This document shows, one piece after another, positions 24,731-38,200 of a stretch of DNA of 64,000 bases (positions are counted from its first letter, which is position 1; each line of letters starts with the position of its first letter). Source of the stretch: Mastigias papua (Eukaryota; Cnidaria; Scyphozoa; Rhizostomeae; Mastigiidae); NCBI GenBank assembly GCA_964019165.1, contig OZ025277.1:9274034-9338033 (forward strand), in the 5' to 3' direction. Under the pieces are notes generated by a model that was given only the letters and a program-made list of their open reading frames with translations, made no database searches and had not been told where the DNA came from. A program made the translations under genes and the position numbers.

Positions 24731-25102
24731 TCGTACATAGCAATCATGCCTGTGGGTAAAGCGTGGAAGGAATGTTTATAGAGTGTGGAAGGAATGTTTG
24801 TTCATATTAATTGGAACTTTCGTTATACCTTTTGGCCAATTTCGCACATGTTGTTTAGATTTGAAGTTTTTATTTATAAATTTTCCGTTTAGTTATAATT
24901 AAAACTTGTATTTGGTTTTCAATTTTGTTGGATTTTTTATTTGTTGTTTGCTATTATTAAGAATGTTTTGCCAATTCTTTTCAATCAATTTGTGCGTTAT
25001 GAGAACCGAAGAATTTGCTAGCTCTTAGTAGTTTTAGATTTCTATTGATTTGTAGTATAGTGGATTTATCTATTTATTGATGTAGTAATCATGCTACAAC
25101 AC

Positions 25103-25594
25103 AAAAAGCGGCACCATGTTTTAGACATACTAAAAATCTTTTTCGTCCGACATTCGTCAGAGTATGAAACGTCGGATAGCGACCGAAAGGTGAACCGAAA
25201 TATATAGCAGATGCGGATACACGTGATATGATGAATAATGTGTCCAGTTAGCCGTATGATTGGCCACTTGGCACCTATTCACCATTGTTTACTTGAAGAG
25301 TCCAACTAGCAGCTGTTCTCATATTATAGTGTTTTTCGTCCTGATGCTCGTGGATACATGTTGTTTTTATTCTGTCTGCTAGTCTCTGCGTAAGACTCTT
25401 CAAGTAAACAATGGTGAATAGGTGCCAAGTGCCTAATCATACGGCTAACTGGACACATTATTCATCATATCACGTGTACCCCCATCTGCTATATATTTCG
25501 GTTCACCTTTTGGTCGCTATCCGACGTTTCATACTCTGATGAGTATCGGACGAAAAAAGCTTTTCAGTATGCCTAAAACGTGGTGCCGCTTTTT
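25103..25594. mobile_element. Palindromic foldback element
   Basis: Arms 25103-25302 and 25394-25594 are near-perfect inverted repeats of about 200 bp, beginning AAAAAGCGGCACCA and ending with its complement. The loop is about 90 bp. There is no open frame of note. A diverged single arm at 18660-18840 shows the family is repeated. Target duplications are not clear. Confidence 0.9.
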
Positions 25595-27860
25595 AGTGAA
25601 GTTCTGTAGTACCAGCAAACTTTTCACATATACTAAATAGAGGGTATCCAAGCTAGGGCCTGCAATTCATGTTCTATTGGCCCTCAGTATGTTATCTATG
25701 TGCAGTGATTGAAAAGGAAGCTTTGTAGTTAGAGCTTATTCAATGCAGTAGGTTGGCATTCTGAATATCAACATCAGCTTCTCTTTCTCTCCTTAACTTC
25801 TATGAGAGTTAAGGTAAAGTATACTCTGATGAGAGAAGTAATGATAATAATGATAGATTTAGCAGCTAAGTAAGGTTTACTTAAAATACTTTTGTTGTAG
25901 AAAAGAATATCAAATTCTTTCCCTTTCAAATTCTTTATCTGATCGTTAAATTGACTTGAGCTACATGCTTCTTTTTTCTGTAGGCACCTTATGCCATAAT
26001 TTTCCCCCAAGAAAGGAGAGAATTTTTATTCCGATGGTAGTAGTTTTGAACTTTTGGAATCTTCAGCATGCCTGCCTCTAAGAATGTATTGTTAGATTAG
26101 GGATTTTAGCTTAAAGTATCTTATTCACAGCCATGCTGGATTAAGGCTAAGTTTGCTGTTGAAGATCTCAGTCAGTGGTGACTGTAAGTTTTTTGCATTG
26201 ATTGTCATGCCATCGTCCTTTTCTAACAATATCTCGAAGTTCGCAACTACATTTTTATGTTCAATTAGCAATTATTTTTCATGGAGTGTCTTTATCTTAT
26301 TATTAAGCCCTCTCCCATAGAACATTCAGATAGGAGGGACAATAATTAATCTGTGAGAGAACAAAGGCCGTCATAACCTCTTTTTTAGGATCTGTATACA
26401 CGTTTTATATAAGAAAATCACTTTTTCCTGAGTCTCAGTTTTTGATTTGACATGTATTTGGCAATGCGTGACAATGCATGTAGTTTTAGGCTAGCTGTCT
26501 TCTGTTGCATTGGTTTTGAAAGATAAATTTTATCCAATGTTGCACACCAAGTAGCCTTTCTCCTTAGCTTTCAAGAATTAGTTCTTCATCAATTTCCATT
26601 GCCATGTCAGTGTTCTTCTTATTGCTAAAGAGCATCCAATGGTATTATCCCCATTCACTTTACGAAATAATTGTCCCGAAACCAACCAGATAAATTACTG
26701 ATATCAGATTTTAATTTTCTTATTATTTCTTCATTTTGTGACTGCTTACATAAGTAGTAGTACCACCTGCATATTTGTAAATCATACTGTTTATCATTAC
26801 CATAAACAGATTTATTGAAATAGATATTGAATAGTAATGGCGTGAGGACAGGTCTATGAGGTACCCCATGATTTATATACCTCTAGTTACTGCAAAACCT
26901 ACTAACTTTATCTCTTTGTTTCTATCATTGAGTTAGCTGTGCATATATGTTAATGCTGTTCTATAGAATACATATCATTCTAGTTTATCAACTAATGGCT
27001 CGTAGATAAGATAATGAATGGCTTTTGAGTAGCGGTGCAAATGATCAAAAATCATTATTGGCTCATCGTATGTTTGTGATCAAACATTTCCTGAACAGAC
27101 TGAAAACTAGAATGATGAATAAATATATTTCCGTGAAGTCCTTTGAGTCTCAACCACCAAACTTCCACCTATATTGTCAGCCACCCTTTATTCCAATTCA
27201 CAGTATCATTACTCCTAGTGGAGTTTCTTCAGATCGCAGAAGAACATGCACTTTAAATTATAGGTGTGATGTGCTCTAAATTTGGCAATGCATGTATTCA
27301 CGTGGAAAAATACGGAAAGTGTATTGTATGGCCTGGTTCCTTGTTAGGCTTTCTGTCGGATTCTCACTAAGAAAACTTTGGACCCCCCTGGTCTAATTCT
27401 TGAGCTGGGGCCTAAGTACCATAGCTTCGGCAACAAACTTGAGTGAACAGCTTGATTAAAGTAAATGTGCAGACAAAATTGCTCTACGATCGCAGTCAAA
27501 CCTATAAAAAAGGAATCAAATAGCTGGTTAGTGAGATCTTATTAGACTATATATAACACAATAGATGTGAACTGAGAGTTCATCGTATGGCTAATTATAG
27601 GATTGGGAGATAGCAGAAGTGTGGTACTGTTTTATACTTTAAAGCGCGGGGAAAGTTATGCAAATATAGCTGAAATGAGACATTAAAAAATCCTGACTTG
27701 TCACATGACTATTGTGTATGTCATCTCTGACTGATTTAGTTTGCTTGGAGGTTAAGTTGGAGGAAGACGTTGATTCCCAGCTGGCGCAAGTGTTTTATTT
27801 GTTGTGAAATCTTTTATGAAAATTTTCAACTTTTAGCAAATAGACTTTTTTCATCTTCTT

Positions 27861-27980
27861 CTCAGTTTCGTTATGCTAATATTATGTTGCAAACATTCAG
27901 ACTGAGTTTGCTATGCTAATATTATGTTGCAAACATTCAGACTGAGTTTGCTATGCTAATATTATGTTGCAAACATTCAG
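27861..27980. repeat. Three tandem copies of a 40-bp unit
   Basis: Copies at 27861, 27901 and 27941. The second and third are identical and the first differs only in its first dozen bases. The core is GCTAATATTATGTTGCAAAC. Confidence 0.95.
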
Positions 27981-28116
27981 ACTGAGTGAAACGAAAGCCC
28001 CAGTAGACATAGATACAGGTGTTTTAGGAGGAAATTTGAAGGCAGACAATATAGGGGGAAAGGAAAATCCCATCATTTATTTAAACTTTCACACAATGGA
28101 CTAATTGCTCTTAAGC

Positions 28117-28160
28117 AGGGATGGGCAGCCTACGGCCTGCGGGCCACATGTAAGCACACG
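28117..28160 (+). mobile_element. Possible hAT-like element end
   Basis: CAGGGATGGGCAGCCTACGG followed by CCTGCGGGCCACATG has the form common at ends of hAT-type elements in animals. No matching right end was found nearby, so only a fragment is claimed. Confidence 0.35.
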
Positions 28161-28602
28161 AAGGGAATATTTGTGGCTCACAAGTAGATTGAATGATACT
28201 GTTCCGATAAGTAGTAGACGCTGAATAAAGCTATTGATATCACTTGTGAAATATTTCATATTCTAGATATCTTACTTATACAATTTTTTTCATAAAAAAG
28301 CCCATATTGAGAGCAAGACAAGGATATTCTGGAAGATTGTTCACAGTCTCAGCATTGATTCCGTAAACAATTTCAAATATCACAATAGGAATAATGGCAA
28401 ATTAGATCAAACAATGAAGTTTTTAATTCCTGTCTATGTCCCCATTCTTTGTGAACGCCCTTGCAGAGTGTAACATGATTGAGAATCATTGCGTTCTGAT
28501 TAATGTAGGATTTATTTGGTTTATTTTATCCAGCAGTCAACGGTGCATAGGCATTGTAGTCAATGGTGTAGAGCTAGACTATGTGCAAAAGTCCCTTTGA
28601 AA

Positions 28603-28651
28603 TGTGAAGGGCGTGTCAAAACAGAGCGCCGGTGAGTCCACGCCCTTCACA
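28603..28651. repeat. 13-bp perfect stem hairpin
   Basis: TGTGAAGGGCGTG at 28603-28615 pairs perfectly with CACGCCCTTCACA at 28639-28651 across a 23-base loop. The stem is GC rich in an otherwise AT-rich region. No function is evident. Confidence 0.8.
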
Positions 28652-28825
28652 GTCTTCGAAAACGATTAGAAGCAACATTACTTTATAGTAAACTGGTGGC
28701 TAATGATGTATAGTAGCAATAAAGGGAAGAACTGATGTAGACTGACTCTATGTGGACCCTATCTTATTAACTCCCTATATTCATCACTAGGTTTCCGTTG
28801 ATGCTCCTTATATTGCCTGTCCGGA

Positions 28826-28901
28826 CACACACAGACACACAGACACACACACACACACACAGACACACACACACACACACAGACACACACACACACACAC
28901 A

Positions 28902-28982
<81 letters not shown>

Positions 28983-29010
28983 GCACGCACGCACGCACGC
29001 ACGCACGTAC
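28826..29010. repeat. (CA)n with CAGACA interruptions, then (GCAC)n
   Basis: About 150 bp of CA repeats interrupted at fairly regular spacing by AGAC, ending in some eight GCAC units. Open frames through it on both strands are products of the repeat. Confidence 0.97.
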
Positions 29011-31829
29011 GCACTTATGGTATCCAGTCGCAAACAACACATGTTTTTTTAGGTTAATGGAAGTGTTAAAGTGCTAAGTACAATATTAGCTACATGGAGT
29101 CTTGGCTATATGATGGTTTTCAACTGTATTTTTCCAATAGTAATTGATGCATAGAGTTAGTCAATGGTTATTAGAAAGGGTAGTTAAGAGAACAGGATTA
29201 GCCACAGAATTTTCGTTAGTTTATCCCCTATTACCGAATCGAGCTGCCAATATGGTGCTAGCTTGTTTGATGCGAATGCAGCACAGCCTTGGTTTGCTGC
29301 AAAAATATCTTGTATTTGAGTACTATGCATAGATACGCTCAGCAATTTCAGAGCCTGCAGAACTGATATACGAAACTAAATACAACTTATCAACAATTTT
29401 ACTTTTAATTCTTCTCTAGAATAGTTATGTTCTGTATTAAAATTGCATCACTGAACAACACTAGGTAATGCTTAACATGTTTATACAGCTTTGGACAGGA
29501 TTGCAGAACGATTGGATTTTTCTGGATTTTGTTTAGCATTAGATCCAGTTAAAAAATCAATTGTTTGGCCGTAGCTTATGATTTGTCAACTATATCAACT
29601 AACGAATAGATGGCGGAGGACATAATTGCTGATGATGATAATAATTGTCATTAGGATTGTGCTGACGAACGCCTTTGCAATGGGGACTTTGGGTTGTATC
29701 ATACCATCGACCAGGACTATTGGATAATCTACCAAAGATATCAAATATCTGTTTCATTGAGAGTAAAATTGGCAAACAGCTATATCGTATTCTGTGAAAG
29801 ATCTCAACGACAATATGCAATATTTATTTCATATATGCTACTTCGATCAATCAGCCAGTCAACAAAACTGATTTATGGTCACGTGGTGGGTATCCAACTG
29901 TAAAGCAAATTTATGTTAATATCAAATGTGTAAATTGCAGAATCGTAGCACATTGTCATTTCAATGAATTTATTAGTTCGTGTATCATTTTAAAGTCGGG
30001 ACGCTGCTTCGTATGGAAGAGATTTGCCAGGTTTGTTTTTGATAGTGGTTTTAGGCAATAGACTGGTCGATTGTACATTTTTTGACGTACAGTATTGTAA
30101 CGAATAGGTTATCTTAACTCTTGCATCACTTAGAACTACACTTTTAAGTAATATACTCAATGTATTTTATCAAAACGATTGTCCTATTTACTTGAATGCC
30201 ATGCTTGAAAGCACTTCTATATTAAGGGGTTGGGCTACTTTGTCCAGTCGAGAAATTAGTCAGAAGAGATTTTTTGTAACTTATGTTAATTTTGCTTAAC
30301 CCATGAGAATTTATCTTCATTACTGAACTCTCTGTAAATACTGACTGAGTCCCAAGTAAGAGTATTTTTTACAAAGCTAAGCTATCATATAACGTTTTCG
30401 CATTCTGGTTGATGTTGAATTGTGGTTTTAGGATGATCTAAATGTTGGTGTTAACATTCACAGCGCTGAGCATATTTTTCACTTTGTAATTTGCCACTCA
30501 GGTTGCAGAATCATGATTTTATACATTGGATGCATATTTGTATTCATTAGGAATAGTGGAAAGCTAGATTTTTGTGAGAGACAAAGTGTTAATGGATGTA
30601 TGGAAAGTTTTCAACAGCATTAGTTATGAGTTATTTTTTGGCAAAGCTACATGCTTATGATTTACACAATGCTACTCAAGGAAATGAAAAATAGATGTGA
30701 ACAGGTCTTCTAATTCGTAAAGAATGAGGAACAGGATATGCCTCCAGACTCAATGTCGGGCCCCCTGCTTTTCCATATTTCCTATAACGAGAAATTCAAG
30801 ATGGGAGGCCACGTGGAAAATTATAATCGCAGCCTGATGTATGATTTCTAGAGTGGCGCAGAAAGACCCCTTGTTTGAGTTCGACTGTATTTTAGGGATA
30901 CTAGCCTCCCTTGTCGGTATAGACGACATCATTTTCGCCTGTGTGTATTTATGGATCTTTACTTTCCGTCCTCACAGTGGGATTGTTAAGTACTAGCTTG
31001 GACAACTTGATATTGAAATACCTTGGATGATCAGTCAGTAGAACTGCACGTAACTTTTAGGTTGTGATCTTGTGTGTACTCCAGGCACTGTACCCATTTG
31101 TTCACAGTATTTTCCCCGTTTGTTATTTTCTTCATAAATTACTTTACTCATATACATGTGTGAATACTACACATATTAACTATCGTATGTAGGTAAGTAA
31201 ATTGCAGCAGAATCATTATTTTCACTTACTTTAGCAAGGTTGCAATATCAACATATCCCATAATTCCCTGTAGTTTCCCTGAACTCGCTTTTAATGAAGC
31301 TAGTGAAAAATAGGGCAACATATCCTGATCAAAGCAGTGTTTTGAAATTACAAATGCTTTTATAATTCTACGCGCCAAATCTTGGCATTTAATTCTTCAC
31401 TTCTTCTACGTCTTAAAGTTCTTTCTACGGTATTTTATACTTTTCATCATTCATTCTTTCCTCTGTATTCACTTGAATGAGCTGTTACATTTGAATAGTT
31501 TTGATATCTGAATTAAACCAATAAAAGGATGTGGCCAGTGAAAGTTTAAAAATGAAACGTGTGACTTTATTTAATGTAAATTATTTCATTCTTTGTAATT
31601 TCTTTATCTCCACTCCTCAGAGTTACCATACCTCATAGTATAGTATCAAAGATATTATTATGTCATATTAATTCTGATATTTCATTATAATACCTGGTAT
31701 TTCATATAAAAGATACCAATCCAGTTACTATTAATTTGGATAAACAGGCTGTTTAAACATACTGATAAACTTTTCACACGATTGACATGCGCACCGCACA
31801 GTGAACTCTGGTTAGGTAACAGGGAGCTT

Positions 31830-32115
31830 TACGGAGTGATGACGTAATGGTTAGTGCCCGCCGCATAGCCGGGAAGTTGTGTGTTAAAGCCCAGGCCGAG
31901 TCATACCAAAGACTTTAACAATCACAATAGTACCCATTGTCTTCCCGTCTGGCGCTTGAGATATAAGAATGGAGTGGGAAAGTTGCACACGCGTAGCTAC
32001 CAATTGACTTCCCTGTCATAGCTTTCACTGCATCAGCAGTTGTGTGGCCTAGGGCTATGGAACAGGAGATGTGCGCCGCCCTATATGCCATTGGTGCAGG
32101 GTTTTAACTTTTTTG
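31830..32115 (+). mobile_element. Old tRNA-derived SINE-like copy
   Basis: A tRNA-like head (GACGTAATGGTTAGTGCCCG near 31840, then GTGTTAAAGCCCAGG as a weak box B) is followed by CCGAGTCATACCAAAGACTT and a GC-richer body. This layout is typical of tRNA-related SINEs in marine invertebrates. Boundaries are approximate. Confidence 0.55.
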
Positions 32116-32626
32116 ACTTTTGAATAAGGAGTCTTGTATAGGAATTATTTTTGCACTGGTCAGTGAACTCTGATCAGATAGATACAAGAAGTGCACGTGT
32201 TATACAGCTGTGGCAAATGATGCTACCTCCAACCAGGGTTGGTAGATTGTCTAGGCGCATAGAGCCAAATGTGGATGGGAAAAGGGCCAATTCTAGCTCA
32301 ATTAAGCCAAATTTGAAACGAGGCTGTAGAACAATAAGAAATTAAAGACGGAAACGAGGTCGCTCTTTTGGGTAGTAAATCAACCATACCATGGAATAAT
32401 TTGAGTATGAAATTAGGGAAACGCGATACCAGCAGGTAAGGATGCAAACAGATCTCGAACAGAAGTATACTATGCCAAATATGTCCATCTCAGTATCATC
32501 AACCTGACTTTTACTGCTATCAGCAGATAATTGATAGCCATACAATACTTTCGAATTGAAGATGCCAATCGCTTCCTTTGTGACAGGTAGTTATATGCAG
32601 CATTTGTTAGCCAAATACATATTCTT

Positions 32627-32748
32627 ATTAAGTATACTAGTAAATAGAACTTTCGTAGTTATAGAAGAAAGCCAGAAAGTCAAGTAATTATTTGACTTTC
32701 TGGCTTTTTTCTATAACTATGAAAGTTCTATTTACTAGTATACTTAAT
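32627..32748. repeat. 122-bp near-perfect palindrome
   Basis: Arms of about 57 bp begin ATTAAGTATACTAGTAAATA and end with its complement, separated by about 8 bases. Only one or two mismatches and one extra T were seen. It may be a minimal MITE or a cruciform-forming site. Confidence 0.93.
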
Positions 32749-34958
32749 ACAATTGGTCTAGGTCAAATCAATTTTTTCCCGGCCTAACAGGTCCAGAAAA
32801 TACCAAATTTCTCAGATTTTGCTCAGGAAAAGCCAATATACCAACCTTGCTTTTATCCACTGAAGCTAAACTTGCTTTGCTTTGAAACGTGCACTTTGTT
32901 ATGGGATATCACCCAGTAAGAATTCTACTTTTAGACTGGAGAAATATTAGGAAATTTTGTCATAAAGGAAACATCCCAGTAAACATTTTGATTAAATTTG
33001 TCTTTTGACATCACTGTTTGAATAGTCAAAGATTTTACGCACTTAGACAGATTTCACTTCGTTTGCAATTAAATGATGTTTATTTGCTTCTCGGAATTTT
33101 TTGTGTGACTTGCTATAAGTTCTTGCTCATTTTCCTTGTAACTAGCGTTCCTTTAGAATGAGATAATTTTGCAGAGACCGTAGTACTGTAATTTTTGCAA
33201 TGACGGTCAGTGCTGGGTGACCTTGAGTCACGTGTTTCTAAAATGTTCTTCAACCATATTAGGACATAACTGAAACTAAGATCTTGCGATAGAGGACTCG
33301 GGCCATAGAAAAGCATAGGACCATGCCTTGTCGAATTTGAGAAATGCCAAACATTAAATTCTAAACTGAAAATTCAAATCTTCAGATATATATTCTCCTC
33401 TATAGTATATTGTAAAGTATTTTGTAGTCGGCGCTTTGAACCTTCAAAATCTGATTAGACTTATTGATGGTTATCCTTATCTTCTGGAGTCAGATATCTG
33501 ATTTCGCAGTCTTTTGACTGGTGTAATTAGTTGATTTACAGCAGTCAAGATTATTTGAAAGCGTTCCAAAATGATGCATAGTAGATGAACCAAATACTTT
33601 TAGCGGTCCTTTCTATAGAATAGTTCTTTTGGACAAGAATTGAGTTGATACAAATACCAGAGTATGATATTATGATTTTATCAAATTCTGAGGAGCTTTT
33701 TATGATGTTATCTATGAGGCGTACTTTCACATATATGTCTTGCTTTGGTAAAGATATCCAAGTTAAAGCTTTGTCCAAGTTAAAGCTTTGTTTTGATTTA
33801 GTGTCTGGAGCATGAAAGCTTACCTATAATCGACTTTTTCAACTTCCTTTTTGGTTGAACTCTCCTTTGTGCCAGATAATACATTATATCGTCGTTTGTC
33901 CGAGCCTCGCTTTCATGAACCTCGTTTATTTGAAGCCGTATTGTTGACAATGATTTTTTGTATAAATGCGTTTAAGATTCAAGGAACATTAGATAAGACG
34001 ATATTTGATTAAGGTAGATTGGCCGTTGTTCACCAGATTCGACCCTTTTCAAGATCTCCCATCTGACCATAAATATATTGGGAACCATGTTCGTGGAGCC
34101 ATCATCAATGTAACTATTGGACGTGCTTAGGAGCGTAATTTTCCTTTTTAATTGCCAGTTGCTGCTTTGAGATGAAAAGCCGTCCTCAAGTAGTGGAGTT
34201 TTTTGCATATCCCAACAGTTTGGTGAAATTTTGAGTTCAAGCCGGTGGGTAAATTAGGCTACACTGCTCTTTATTGGTGAAAAGTCTCTTTGGTACTAAA
34301 AAACTTCACTATATCACGAAAAAGCGGGAACATTGTCTTTATTACTTAAAACTTTAGAGGCTTCACGAATTTGAGAAGTGAAAAGAGTTCACAACCGTAT
34401 TAGTGTGCGTTTTACAGTCTCCTGTTCATATAGAAACACAGAGCTATACCTTCAGATATGCATTATGATATGTAAGATTGATATCCATAGAGCAATTGTG
34501 CTGAGATTCAGATCACATTTCTTGGGGTCCATCCGACACCAAGCAGTTCGAAGCAATTGAGGGAGCCCTTTTTATTAGCTTGAAGACAACTCTTACATTC
34601 ATATGTCTGACTTACAGAATTTAAATCTCTGTTCCATTTGATATTTGGGAAGGAATGTTTTGAGGGAGTCAGAATTAAATGCTAGAACAATTCAGATTGG
34701 AGTTCTATGGAATTCGATCATTTAGAGGAGCATGTAGATTTTTCGCAACATTTCAGCATATGGTGAAGCAGGAAAACGGAACTCAGGAATATCCTCAATT
34801 ATTATGTTATGTTTAGTTTGTATAACCTCTTCAGCTGAAAATGTGGTTAAATGAAAATCAATAGTACGTTTATTTTGCTTTGTATTTAGAAGACTTTCCT
34901 ATATATTTATGTAGCCCTCATGTAGATTTATCCAGATATGCGTAGCACCTTAAAGATG

Positions 34959-35248
34959 TGTGGCGTGTACGGGTTCCGCAGAGTTAGGCCAAAAACAGAG
35001 AACTTGTTGCGATGTAGATTCTATATTCCAACTCTAAACACTAACTAGATTTTACAAGCATTCCCTGTATAAGTCGCTAGTCTGAATCATGTCAATCAAC
35101 AGGTACATAAGATATACATAACACCACGTTACATAGCAAATACAAACTGTACAAATACAGTTGGACACAAGATTACAAGACAGAGAATCAAATATATAAA
35201 TCAACACACTTAGGATTAACATAAGGCTTGTTCAAGGCAAATACTACA
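34959..35248 (-). repeat. 3' LTR of the Gypsy element
   Basis: 290 bp, same sequence as 40092-40381. It is preceded on the minus strand by the polypurine tract and followed by the target repeat GATG. Confidence 0.95.
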
Positions 35249-35262
35249 CCTTCCCCCCTCTA
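35247..35262 (-). promoter_or_regulatory. Polypurine tract of the Gypsy element
   Basis: On the minus strand AGAGGGGGGAAGG lies directly before the TGTAGT start of the 3' LTR. In LTR elements such a tract primes plus-strand DNA synthesis. Confidence 0.85.
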
Positions 35263-35290
35263 AGCTTGACAGGTGGCAAGGTTCCTAATA

Positions 35291-38200
35291 CTAATGGGTG
35301 ACAAAGTCCCCAAAACGGAGTGGAGGGTTTATGGTCTGACGAAGGCGGGCTGGTCTAGCATTACCTTGTTCAACAACTGGGACTTCCCGCTCTGCTGCTA
35401 CCCCAGGGTCAATAAACACTATCCCTGGGCTTTCGTCCGTGGGTTGTACGGGCGAACCTGAGTTCAACGGAGTGGGGCAGTGTCTTAGCTGATTATGATG
35501 TGCTATAAGGCATTTCCCTGTGTTGGACTGTAATGTATAGTTTACCCCATTTCGGCTACAGATTTTATATGGCCCGATCCATTTCCTCCCAAATTTCCAT
35601 TTCTTGGGACGAGATAGCCACACCGATTGCCCAGCTTCGAATGGTTTCCAAGTAAGGTGACCCTGGTCATATTGGTGAGACTGTTTTGTTCTAGCTTCTA
35701 CCAGGTTTTTCTGTGCTACCTGATTTGCTAGTTGAATGGCTTTCCTCAAGGACCGGGTGTAATCTGACTGACTACTAGGGTTCTGCAGAGGCACCCCCAA
35801 TTCAACCTCAATTGGCATCCTAGCTGGCCTTCCAAAAACCATCTCATATGGAGACATTTTGGTTGACTCGTGCACGCTGGTATTATAGGCAAAAACTGCC
35901 TGATCTAGCCACTGGTCCCAGTCTAAACTATGTTCTGAAACGAAGTTCGTTATAATGTCTTGTAATGTGCGGTTCTGTCGTTCTACAAGTCCGTCACATT
36001 GTGGGTGGTAAGCAGTGGTGCGTGTTTTCTTAAGGCCCATCAGATTGTAGATTTCATGCATAATAATGCTGTCAAAATTCTTTCCTTGGTCTGAATGGAT
36101 GACAGTGGGGGGACCGAATCTAGAAAATAATCTTGAAACGAGTGTTTCAGCAACAGTTCGGGCTTTTTGGTCTTTTGTGGCAAAAGCTTCGCACCATTTA
36201 GTGAAGTGGTCCATCACTACCAGTATGTGTTTATTACCAGAAGCAGTTTCTTGCAAGGGGCCCATATAGTCAAGAGCCCAGAAGACAAATGGCTCACTTA
36301 CCTTAATAGGTTGGAGTGGTGCCGTTCGTTGATGGGGTAAGTGCGTACTTTGACTGCAGATAATGCAATGTTGGATAAAATTTCTTATGGATGTGCGCAT
36401 GTAAGGCCAGAAAAAACGTTCTCGTGCTCGATGGATGGTGCGGGTAATGCCCATGTGACCCCCTGCTGGGCTGCTGTGCAATCCCTCAAGTACTTTAGGT
36501 ACTAGGGTAATGGGAATAACAACAGCCTGTCTGGGAAAATGCATTTTGCTATCGAGGGAACGGACAAGAAGTCCGTTGCTGACAAAAAGTTGATCCCAAC
36601 ACTCCCAGTAGGTACGCAAAGTGGGGTTGTCTTTCCATACAAATGGGGGAGGTTTTGGAAGCCCTTGTTCTTTTATTTCTATGACCTTACTGATGTCAGG
36701 GTCATTCCTTTGTGCCTCGAGCAAGTTGTTGTCAACTATTAAACTGATAGATCCAACAGCATTACTAGCTGGGTAGTGGTTAAGGCGCGAAAGTGCATCA
36801 GCGTTTTGGTTGTAGCTGCCTGGCCTATGCTGTATATCGAAGTCAAATTCCTGTAGGTCCATTAACCAACGCGCAATCCTACCTTTTGGTTCAAGTGAAT
36901 GAAGCCAACGCAAAGCATTATTATCAGTGACGACGTGAAATTGCTTGCCTAACAAATAAAACCGAAAATGTTTTATTGCAAATACTACTGCAAACGCTTC
37001 TTTTTCCATGGCAGTGTAGTTTTTCTCTCGCTGTGACAGGGTATAGCTTGCGTAAGCTATTACCCTTTCTTGCCCATTAGCGTCGCGCTGCGCTAAAACG
37101 GCCCCAAGGCCGACGTCAGATGCATCCGTCTGTAACCAAAATGGCCTCTCGAAATCAGGGTACGCCAGGACAGGGGCAGAGCAAAGATGACATTTAAGTG
37201 TTTGAAAAGCTCTTTGATGTCGGTCAGTCCACAAAAATTTAGCATGTTTTTTAGTTAATTCAGTAAGGGGGGCAGACACAGTAGCGAAATCAGGGATGAA
37301 TTTGCGGTAGTATCCTGCAAGACCTAGAAAGGAGCGCAAACTTTCCACGTTTGAAGGTGAAGGCAAATCTTTTATTACTTCAATTTTTTTCGGATCTGTA
37401 TGAATACCCTCACTAGAGACGGTATGACCTAAGTAAACCACCTTGTCAGCTCCAAAGGAGCATTTGGAAGCCTTAACACGCAGGTTATGTTGGCGAAACC
37501 TGTTCAAAACAGAATTTAGGCGCATGCAGTGATCAGACATATTTTTAGAAAAAATGATGACGTCATCAAAATAACACAGACACTCTGCGTATGTTAGTCC
37601 TGACAAGACAATCCCAATAGCACGTGAAAATGTAGCTGGAGCATTAGACAAACCATATGGAAGACGCAAAAATTCATATAAACCTTCAGGGGTGCTAAAG
37701 GCTGTTTTCTCACGGTCGCATGGATGCATACCTACCTGCCAATACCCGCTACGAAGGTCCAGAGTGCTAAAAATAGTGTTTCCATTTAATGCCTCCAGCA
37801 GATCATCAACACGGGGAAGGGGATGAGCATCAATCTTAGTAATGGAGTTTAGTTTTCTGTAATCTATACAAAATCTATAGGAGCCATCCTTTTTCTTAAC
37901 AAGCACTATGGGTGAGGACCAGGGGCTGCTACTTGGTTGAATAACCCCCTGGGAAAGCATATCAGTTACTTGTTTCTCGACTTCAGCTCTGTGGTGGTAT
38001 GGCAAACGTCGGGGGTATTGTCGAATGGGGGAATTATCACCAGTGTCAATGTTGTGAACAGTCACAGATGTATGGCCTAAACTATTATCAAATACATCTG
38101 GAAAAGAAAGCAAGGTGTCCAGTAGCATCTTCTTATCCTCTGGAGAGAGGTTAGGATTAATAGCAGATGATATTTCTGTCATTGTGTCAGAACTAAGTCC

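Noticed and set aside
28759..29052. Cys/Val-rich and His/Thr-rich open frames.
   Set aside because: They are translations of the CA microsatellite.
33876..33960. Possible exon with a good acceptor, reading NTLYRRLSEPRFHEPRLF.
   Set aside because: Exon 41308-41397 joins exon 23029 directly with the length expected for tensins, and no good donor fits this segment.
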